NCBI GenBank assembly: GCA_033763635.1
Contig: JANRKG010000292.1
Span: 1-11,047 of the forward strand
From: JANRKG01 sp033763635
Lineage (GTDB): Bacteria > Cyanobacteriota > Cyanobacteriia > GCF-001939115
Reading direction: 5' to 3'
Length of the DNA: 11,047 nucleotides
Position numbers and translations under genes: made by a program. Shown piece after piece: positions 6,014-11,047 of this stretch. The notes under the pieces were generated by a model. That model was not told where the DNA came from. It searched no databases and saw only the letters and a program-made list of their open reading frames with translations. Numbering within the stretch: the first letter of the stretch is position 1; the number at the start of each line of letters is the position of its first letter.

Positions 6014-6658
6014 ATGCATTTATTAAATTTGTTGGGAACGGATTTGTGGCTACTGCCTGAAAAAGCCGTTTACATTCCTGGCCTAAAAATTCTGTTAGTT
6101 GCAGATGTTCACCTTGGGAAGTCAGAGACGTTTCAACATCGAGGAGTTCCCATTCCCCATCAGGTCAATTTGGCAACCTTACGACGCTTACAAACCTTGA
6201 GCGATCAACTAAAGCCTCAGCAGTTGGTTATTCTGGGAGATTTGTTCCATTCCCGATCGGCCCTGGTAGAGGAAGTGTTGAACGCCTGGGAAAGTTTCCT
6301 CGCAACCCTCAATCTGGATGTCACCCTGATTGTGGGAAACCATGATCGCCCCTTAAGGGCAGCACTGACCGAGAAAGAAATTGTAAATTGTCATGAAGTG
6401 GTGCAAGTTGAGAATTTAATTTTTAGCCATGAGTTCTATCCCCAACCGGGTTGCATCAACTTTTGTGGACATATTCATCCTTGTGTCAAAATCCAGACGA
6501 AACTCGATCGCTTGCGCCTACCCTGCTTTTACCTGGATCAGTCCCAAACCGTTCTGATTTTGCCCTCCTTTGGAGAATTTACTGGGAGCCACGAGATGCC
6601 TTTGGGCCAGGGAAAAGCAGCCTATGTGATCGCTGAAAATACGGTCATTCCGCTCTGA
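6014..6658 (+). CDS. pdeM: PdeM-type metallophosphoesterase (ligase-associated DNA damage response endonuclease family)
   Basis: 214 residues, the usual length for this calcineurin-like phosphoesterase subfamily. The metal-binding motifs appear in order: DVHLGK (Asp31, His33), GDLFHS (Asp76, His79), GNHD (109-111), His139 in FSHE, and GHIHP (His153, His155). The N-terminal AVYIPGLKILLVADVHLGK, the HRGVPIP segment and the late PSFGEFTGSH block are hallmarks of PdeM, annotated as ligase-associated DNA damage response endonuclease. It is expected to be a soluble dimetal phosphodiesterase. In many bacteria pdeM sits with an ATP-dependent DNA ligase and a DExH helicase; neither is in this window, so the repair role rests on family membership. 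Start ATG 6014, with no clear Shine-Dalgarno and a GC-rich palindrome just upstream. It is followed by 219 bp before the sbtA-like gene, so probably monocistronic. Confidence 0.85.
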   Translation: MHLLNLLGTDLWLLPEKAVYIPGLKILLVADVHLGKSETFQHRGVPIPHQVNLATLRRLQTLSDQLKPQQLVILGDLFHSRSALVEEVLNAWESFLATLNLDVTLIVGNHDRPLRAALTEKEIVNCHEVVQVENLIFSHEFYPQPGCINFCGHIHPCVKIQTKLDRLRLPCFYLDQSQTVLILPSFGEFTGSHEMPLGQGKAAYVIAENTVIPL

Positions 6659-6784
6659 GCTTTGCTTAGAAACCTGGATGATTCGCAGCAATTGTCCCCA
6701 TCAAACTTTCTTCTACTTACCTTAATGGTGTCTCTTCAATAGTTGCCATAAGATAGCCGTACATCCGTGCGAGTTTTTCGCTAT

Positions 6785-6802
6785 CCATTCATTTGGTAAT
6801 GG
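6785..6802. promoter_or_regulatory. Inverted repeat in the sbtA-like upstream region, possible LysR-type operator
   Basis: CCATT (6785-6789), 8 bp, AATGG (6798-6802) form a dyad 76-93 bp before the sbtA-like ATG. The 219-bp gap (6659-6877) otherwise holds AT-rich sequence with a TTGAGT at 6810 but no convincing promoter pair. Inorganic-carbon genes in cyanobacteria are commonly controlled by LysR-type regulators (CcmR/NdhR, CmpR), which bind such dyads. The match is weak and the assignment is an inference. Confidence 0.25.
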
Positions 6803-6877
6803 AACGTTTTTGAGTGCAGAACTATTTATTTTTTCTAGTAAAAGTGGGCGAAAAGAAGGGAGTGGGGAGAAATCAGC

Positions 6878-7846
6878 ATGGACGGTAATTTAATTCTGTC
6901 TAACATTTTGAATCCGCCTATCCTTTTTTTCTTTTTGGGAATGACAGCGGTGCTTGTGAAATCGGATTTGGAAATTCCACCTCCAATTCCGAAACTTTTA
7001 TCACTCTATTTATTGTTTGCGATCGGTTTCAAAGGAGGGGTGGAACTGATCAAGAGCGGCATCACTCAGGAAGTGATTCTGACGCTGATTGCAGCGATGC
7101 TCATGGCTTCTTTTGTGCCGATTTACACCTTTTTTCTACTGAGACTGAAGCTTAACAATTACGATGCAGCGGCGATCGCCGCCACCTACGGTTCTATCAG
7201 TGCTGTAACCTTTATCACTGCCAGCACTTTCTTGACAGAGTTGGGAATTGCCTTTGATGGATATATGGTCGCAGCATTAGCACTGATGGAATCTCCGGCC
7301 ATTATCGTTGGGTTAATTCTGGTGAATCTATTTACCGAAGATGACAAGCGAGAATTTGTCTGGTCCGAGGTATTACAGGAAGCATTTTTGAATAGCTCTG
7401 TGTTTTTGTTGGTCGGTAGCCTGGTAATTGGGGTGTTGACGGGAGAACATGGATGGCAAGTGCTGGAACCCTTTACCCAGGGATTGTTCTACGGTATTTT
7501 GACCTTCTTCCTATTGGATATGGGATTAGTAGCAGCTCGGAGAATTAAAGACTTGCAAAAAACTGGAGTCTTTCTCATCTCATTTGCCATACTGATCCCT
7601 ATCCTCAATGCTGCCATCGGGTTGCTCATTGCCAAATTTATTGACATGCCCCGGGGCGATGCCCTGTTATTTGCTGTCCTGAGTGCCAGTGCTTCTTATA
7701 TTGCAGTCCCCGCAGCGATGCGTTTGACAGTGCCAGAAGCTAATCCCAGCTTATATGTTTCCACTGCCCTGGCAGTCACATTCCCATTCAATATCATTGT
7801 GGGAATTCCGCTCTATTTGTACGGAATTAATCTGCTTTGGAGATAA
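6878..7846 (+). CDS. SbtA-family sodium-dependent bicarbonate permease (short, divergent form)
   Basis: 322 residues with about ten hydrophobic helices in two halves of five, matching the Sbt_1 (formerly DUF897) family. Each half carries a broken-helix core: YGSISAVTF (104-112) and LSASASYIAVP (268-278). Known SbtA proteins import HCO3- with Na+ across the plasma membrane at high affinity for the CO2-concentrating mechanism. This one is about 50 residues shorter than Synechocystis SbtA, mainly because the cytoplasmic loop between helices 5 and 6 is only about 17 residues (151-167). Its core motifs also differ from GAVSGST and SSSDISGPP there, so transport of bicarbonate is likely but not certain; another small anion is possible. 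GGAG lies 11 nt before the ATG. The sbtB-like gene starts 6 bp after the stop. Confidence 0.88.
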   Translation: MDGNLILSNILNPPILFFFLGMTAVLVKSDLEIPPPIPKLLSLYLLFAIGFKGGVELIKSGITQEVILTLIAAMLMASFVPIYTFFLLRLKLNNYDAAAIAATYGSISAVTFITASTFLTELGIAFDGYMVAALALMESPAIIVGLILVNLFTEDDKREFVWSEVLQEAFLNSSVFLLVGSLVIGVLTGEHGWQVLEPFTQGLFYGILTFFLLDMGLVAARRIKDLQKTGVFLISFAILIPILNAAIGLLIAKFIDMPRGDALLFAVLSASASYIAVPAAMRLTVPEANPSLYVSTALAVTFPFNIIVGIPLYLYGINLLWR

Positions 7847-7852
7847 TCGCCC

Positions 7853-8167
7853 ATGCATGCCGTTAAGAAAATTGAAATTATTGCAAGTGCTTTAGAACTC
7901 CCCAAAATTCTGGAGGGGTTAAATCAATCCGGGGTTCGGGGGCATGCGGTGATTCACAATGTCACAGGACAAAGTTTGCAGGAAGGACGGGAAGACTTTG
8001 ATATGACGATGCTGGATAACAGCGTTTATATCATTGCGTTTTGTATGCCCGAACAAATTAAGCCTGTCGTTGAACACATTCGGCCCTTACTGAACAAGTT
8101 TGGTGGAACTTGCTATCTTTCGGATGTCACGGAGATTCGATCGATTAATTGTGTTGCATCGCTGTAG
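7853..8167 (+). CDS. PII-like regulator of the SbtB type
   Basis: 104 residues with a ferredoxin-like PII fold pattern: strand KKIEIIAS, helix ALELPKILEGLNQSG, strand GHAVIHNV, a flexible T-loop (about 37-55, GQSLQEGREDFD), strand NSVYIIAFC, helix PEQIKPVVEHIRPLLNKFGG and strand TCYLSDVTEI. SbtB proteins are trimers that bind adenine nucleotides, including cAMP, and bind SbtA to close or modulate it. Position immediately after the permease makes this role likely. It lacks the C-terminal CGPEGC redox switch of Synechocystis SbtB, ending SINCVASL with a single Cys100, and its T-loop is short. That makes it resemble the PII-like proteins found beside SbtA-type permeases outside the classic cluster. 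GGAG overlaps the end of the permease gene 10 nt before the ATG, so translation is probably coupled. Confidence 0.85.
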   Translation: MHAVKKIEIIASALELPKILEGLNQSGVRGHAVIHNVTGQSLQEGREDFDMTMLDNSVYIIAFCMPEQIKPVVEHIRPLLNKFGGTCYLSDVTEIRSINCVASL

Positions 8168-8224
8168 TTCTCTACCCGTTCACTTGATTGTATTCATTCA
8201 TTTCCATCTTCGAGGGAACCATAC

Positions 8225-8905
8225 ATGGAACGGCGAGATTTCTTAAAGTTGGGAGCAATGGGGACGATCGCCTGGGGTCTCTCTTCTTCGTCAGTCTGGG
8301 CGGATGGAATGCCACCGGAGCAAGTTGCAACCCTTGATCCGGATACGGCTTTGCAAAAGCTGATGGCAGGGAACCAACGATTTGCAACACAACGGCCTCA
8401 ACATCCAGACCAATCTCAACTGCGGTTGAAGGAAGTCGCTGAGTCTCAGCATCCCTTCGCCACCATCCTGAGTTGTGCCGATTCACGAGTCCCCGCAGAA
8501 ATCATCTTTGATCAGGGGATTGGTAGTCTGTTCGATGTCCGAATTGCAGGAAATATCGCCACCCCTGAAGCGATCGGCAGTGTGGAATATGCCGTCGCCC
8601 TGTTGGGAACCCCAGTCTTAATGGTATTGGGGCATGAACGGTGTGGAGCCGTAACAGCAGCAGTCAAAAACGAGGCATTGCCAGGGGAAATCGGCAGCTT
8701 TGTGAACGCAATTTTACCCGCTCTGGAGCAAGTCAAGGGGCGATCGGGTGATTCCGTGAATGCAGGGGTGATTGCGAATGTCAGCTATCAAATGGAGCGG
8801 CTCAAGGCATCCTCATTGCTCACGGAGCGGTTAATCGCTGGCAAATTAAAGATTGTGGGAGGCTATTACGATCTCGATACAGGGAGGGTTAGGGTCATCG
8901 CTTAG
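8225..8905 (+). CDS. Beta-class carbonic anhydrase with Tat export signal
   Basis: 226 residues. Beta-carbonic anhydrases interconvert CO2 and HCO3-. The zinc ligands are present: Cys84 in SCADSRVP, His137 and Cys140 in GHERCGAV, with the Asp86-Arg88 dyad. FDVRIAGN and GSVEYAVALLGTPVLMVLGH are also typical. The N-terminus is a twin-arginine signal, RRDFLK at 3-8, then a hydrophobic stretch and a cleavage site VWA-DG after residue 26. The folded zinc enzyme should therefore be exported by Tat to the periplasm (thylakoid lumen is possible). GAGGGA lies about 8 nt upstream of the ATG. It is 57 bp after the sbtB-like gene on the same strand with no terminator visible between them, so it probably belongs to the same operon and supplies or recaptures bicarbonate outside the membrane next to the permease. 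Confidence 0.94.
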   Translation: MERRDFLKLGAMGTIAWGLSSSSVWADGMPPEQVATLDPDTALQKLMAGNQRFATQRPQHPDQSQLRLKEVAESQHPFATILSCADSRVPAEIIFDQGIGSLFDVRIAGNIATPEAIGSVEYAVALLGTPVLMVLGHERCGAVTAAVKNEALPGEIGSFVNAILPALEQVKGRSGDSVNAGVIANVSYQMERLKASSLLTERLIAGKLKIVGGYYDLDTGRVRVIA

Positions 8906-8935
8906 GAATTTTCCCGGCCCAACACCCTTAAAACC

Positions 8936-8965
8936 GTCTCTGCCCTCTGCCCTCTGCCCTCTGCC
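8936..8965. repeat. Heptamer tandem array, copy C, after the carbonic anhydrase gene
   Basis: Three perfect CCCTCTG units (8943, 8950, 8957) preceded by a degenerate GTCTCTG (8936) and followed by CC. Same unit and strand orientation as copies A and B. It lies 30 bp past the carbonic anhydrase stop, in the 140-bp gap before the coiled-coil gene. That gap also has AAAGAA close before the next ATG but no convincing promoter. Confidence 0.85.
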
Positions 8966-9045
8966 AACAAACTCTCCGGATTAGAAGCGGGACAATCGTA
9001 AAGGTGGGTGAGGGGACTATAGCCTAGTAAGCAGTCGAAAGAAGC

Positions 9046-10974
9046 ATGAGCACAGATATCAACTTAGAAGGATCAGGCGACCGGGGCGCACCATTGGTAA
9101 ATTCCAGTTGGTTGAAACGGGCCGAGCAAGTCGCGATCGTGGGGTCGATCGCAGGGATTGTTGCCACCGAAGTTACCAAGCAACTTGTATTTACCTCGGC
9201 TCCCCTATCGATGGCGTTGCTCCTGAATGTGCTGAATCGCCGCCGTCAGGATGAAATGACCCGCGAACGCAGTGGGATGGATGTCGCTCGGTTGCGCCAG
9301 GATTTCTACCAGCTTGATATCAATGTTTGGAAGGATGTTAGTGTTATTAAGCAGCAATTGCTGGCATTACCAACCCCTCCTGAATCGAATGCCGCCAATT
9401 TTGAGGAAGCGGTTCAGTCAATTCGCACGCAGGTAGAAGCCCAACTGGATGAAAAAATTGCGACTCTCTCCAGTGTGGACCTGACTCCCATTCAGGATGA
9501 AATGGCGAATTTGCAAGCGGAGTTAGGCTACCTCTCGACCCATTTGAACTCGGCGATCGATCCTGCCAATCTGAATCTCACTCCTCTCCAGGATCAGATC
9601 GATCAACTCAAGCAACAACTGGAAAGTTCGACTCTTTTTATCGATGTTAGCTACCTGGAGCAACAGTTAGAGGAGTTGCGAGCGACGACAGCCCTGTTGG
9701 AACAACGCTCCGCCGGAACCACTTCTCCGGATCTAACCGCCCTGGAACAACAGGTTGGCGAATTTTGGGAAGTGATTGAGCAGATCGCCCACAAGGTAGA
9801 CCAAATCTCCCCCAACTTCGATGCAACTGCGCTGGAACGACAACTAGAGGAGGTCCGGGGCAGTGTCGCCCGTCTGGAACAACGGGCGAATGAGCAGGTT
9901 GCCATCGATGTCGTCGGTATGGAAGAGCAACTCTATCAAATGCGATCGGCGATTACCCATCTGGAACAGCAACACCAAAATTCAGTAATGAGTTTTGCTC
10001 CAGAAGTGCTGGATCAGCGGTTTGGAAACCTTGAAGCAGCGATCGAACGGTTGGAAGTGCGAACGGTCGAGTTCTCGGCTCCCGATCCTCTGGTATTTGA
10101 TCAGCGATTAGAAGAACTGCAAGCCACGATTTTGCAACTGGAAGAGAAAGCAAATCAGCCCCTCATCTCCCCAGTCCTGGATCAACGATTGGAAGAATTG
10201 CAAACCAGTATTCTGCACCTGGAAGAGAAAACAAATCAGCCGTCCGTTTCTCAAATAGATGAAACGCTGGAGCAACGCTTCCAGGAATTGCACACCACTA
10301 TTCTGCAACTGGAACAACGCCTGAATGAGTCTCCTGCGGCTGAACCGCCAGAGGTCTGGGTGCAGCAATTTAACGAATTGCAGACAACGATCGCTCATCT
10401 GGAAGAAAAAGTGAGCGAAAACCACACTCCGCTCACCGGAGAACTGCTGGAACAACGATTAGCGGAACTGCGAAACGCGATCGTGCATTTAGAAGAAAAG
10501 ACGGAACAATCCCTCGCAGATCAAAATGTGCAGTTGCTCTTTTCAGAAATGCGTGGTTTGTATCAGCGACAGGACACGATGGAGCAGCAAATCATTCGGG
10601 CGGTGCGATCGGAAATGCAAAGCCACCTGTCGGTATTGGCGGATGCGGGGTTCAATTCCATTCATGCGGGTTTGGCAGAACTGCGTACCGAAGTCCGGGA
10701 GGAACTTTCCCAGTTACAAAGCAACCTCCAGAATACCAGCCCTCCAACCGTAGACCTGACCCCCATCCAGGAGCAGATCACCCACTTGCATCAACGCTTC
10801 GAATCTTTGCCCACTCCCTTTGATGCCACCCCCTTAGAACATCGCCTGGATGAGTTGAAAGCAGTCATCACACGCCTGGAAGCCGAGGCGGAACAGTCCC
10901 CCCTCAAAAATGACTTGACTGTGTTCTTCTCTGCTATGCGAAACCTGGCCCAGCAGCAAAACGGAGCCAACTAA
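9046..10974 (+). CDS. Membrane-anchored repetitive coiled-coil protein, function unknown
   Basis: 642 residues; I do not recognise a named family. Residues 29-63 form a hydrophobic hairpin (VAIVGSIAGIVATEV, then SAPLSMALLLNVLNRRR), a pattern I recall from several cyanobacterial coiled-coil proteins. The Arg-rich end suggests both termini are cytoplasmic. The rest has almost no Cys and is rich in Gln, Glu and Leu. About ten repeats of 29-30 residues run from about 204 to 490, consensus L(E/D)QRLEELxxxIxxLEEKxNQ. A second motif, (V/F)D(L/A)T(P/A)(L/I), starts segments at 144, 176, 229, 259, 569 and 593. A block containing FSxMRxLxxxQ occurs at 499 and at 628. It is expected to form a long rod or oligomeric scaffold on the membrane. 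Its start is 140 bp after the carbonic anhydrase gene, and a terminator follows. A link to the carbon-uptake genes is only positional. Confidence 0.85.
   Translation: MSTDINLEGSGDRGAPLVNSSWLKRAEQVAIVGSIAGIVATEVTKQLVFTSAPLSMALLLNVLNRRRQDEMTRERSGMDVARLRQDFYQLDINVWKDVSVIKQQLLALPTPPESNAANFEEAVQSIRTQVEAQLDEKIATLSSVDLTPIQDEMANLQAELGYLSTHLNSAIDPANLNLTPLQDQIDQLKQQLESSTLFIDVSYLEQQLEELRATTALLEQRSAGTTSPDLTALEQQVGEFWEVIEQIAHKVDQISPNFDATALERQLEEVRGSVARLEQRANEQVAIDVVGMEEQLYQMRSAITHLEQQHQNSVMSFAPEVLDQRFGNLEAAIERLEVRTVEFSAPDPLVFDQRLEELQATILQLEEKANQPLISPVLDQRLEELQTSILHLEEKTNQPSVSQIDETLEQRFQELHTTILQLEQRLNESPAAEPPEVWVQQFNELQTTIAHLEEKVSENHTPLTGELLEQRLAELRNAIVHLEEKTEQSLADQNVQLLFSEMRGLYQRQDTMEQQIIRAVRSEMQSHLSVLADAGFNSIHAGLAELRTEVREELSQLQSNLQNTSPPTVDLTPIQEQITHLHQRFESLPTPFDATPLEHRLDELKAVITRLEAEAEQSPLKNDLTVFFSAMRNLAQQQNGAN
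9655..10515 (+). repeat. Ten in-gene coiled-coil repeats of about 87-90 bp
   Basis: Repeat starts, taken at the LEQQL-like motif, are residues 204, 233, 263, 292, 322, 351, 378, 408, 438 and 468 of the coiled-coil protein; the spacings are 27 to 30 residues. Units 351 and 378 are nearly identical at the core (DQRLEELQ). A solitary eleventh copy begins at residue 597. This points to tandem duplication inside the gene and to copy-number variation between strains. Confidence 0.8.
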
Positions 10975-11006
10975 ATACCCCTCCTTCTCCCTCTTCACGC
11001 CCATTA

Positions 11007-11036
11007 GGCATTGCATTGCAATGCCGTTATTTTTTT
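11007..11036 (+). terminator. Rho-independent terminator after the coiled-coil gene
   Basis: GGCATTGCA (11007-11015) and TGCAATGCC (11017-11025) are perfect complements around one T, giving an 8-bp stem with a three-base loop. A run of seven T residues follows at 11030-11036. It lies 33 bp past the stop codon and is the only textbook terminator in the window. Confidence 0.85.
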
Positions 11037-11047
11037 GATGAGGATAT

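Noticed and set aside
8168..8224. A separate promoter or terminator between the sbtB-like gene and the carbonic anhydrase
   Set aside because: The 57-bp gap shows no hairpin with a T-run and no convincing -35/-10 pair; only the ribosome binding site is clear.
9651..10455. Several minus-strand frames, rich in Cys/Ser or Phe/Gln/Leu, opposite the coiled-coil gene
   Set aside because: Their repetitive products are the antisense of the in-gene repeats; repetition keeps the frames open by chance.

Overview
The window looks like chromosomal DNA of a cyanobacterium, probably a filamentous or Leptolyngbya-like one, though the genus is a guess. The evidence is frequent CGATCG cores with perfect HIP1 octamers GCGATCGC (2607-2614, 5082-5089, 7172-7179), CCTTCTG/CCCTCTG heptamer arrays of the kind known in cyanobacteria, a DUF3110 gene, a cyanobacterial-type site-2 protease with the GNLRG motif, and a bicarbonate-transport gene set. 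I see no tRNA, rRNA, CRISPR array, transposase or phage gene. Base and codon use looks uniform by eye, so this reads as core or near-core genome rather than an island.

Layout. Positions 1-2084 are on the minus strand: a DUF3110 protein, the MurQ etherase (34-49 bp downstream, same operon), a gap with two hairpins, and the N-terminal third to half of an EGY-like site-2 protease that runs off the left edge. Positions 2180-3557 are on the plus strand: a promoter, then an NfeD-like membrane protein and a slipin/stomatin SPFH protein, a classic partner pair. Positions 3568-5779 are on the minus strand: an RluE-type 23S rRNA pseudouridine synthase and a REC-GAF-GGDEF diguanylate cyclase, each followed by a heptamer array. 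A divergent intergenic region with short direct repeats and a palindrome leads into a plus-strand metallophosphoesterase of the PdeM type (6014-6658).

The most interesting part is 6878-8905: an SbtA-family sodium/bicarbonate permease, a PII-like SbtB-type regulator 6 bp behind it, and a beta-carbonic anhydrase with a twin-arginine export signal 57 bp further on. Together these suggest an inorganic-carbon acquisition operon in which an exported carbonic anhydrase would work on the periplasmic side of a bicarbonate permease gated by a small nucleotide-sensing regulator. Both the permease and the regulator differ from the well-studied Synechocystis SbtA/SbtB at places that matter for substrate binding or regulation.

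The window ends with a 642-residue protein (9046-10974) made of an N-terminal membrane hairpin and about ten 29-30-residue coiled-coil repeats, followed by a strong intrinsic terminator. I do not recognise its function, and it is the most obscure gene here.
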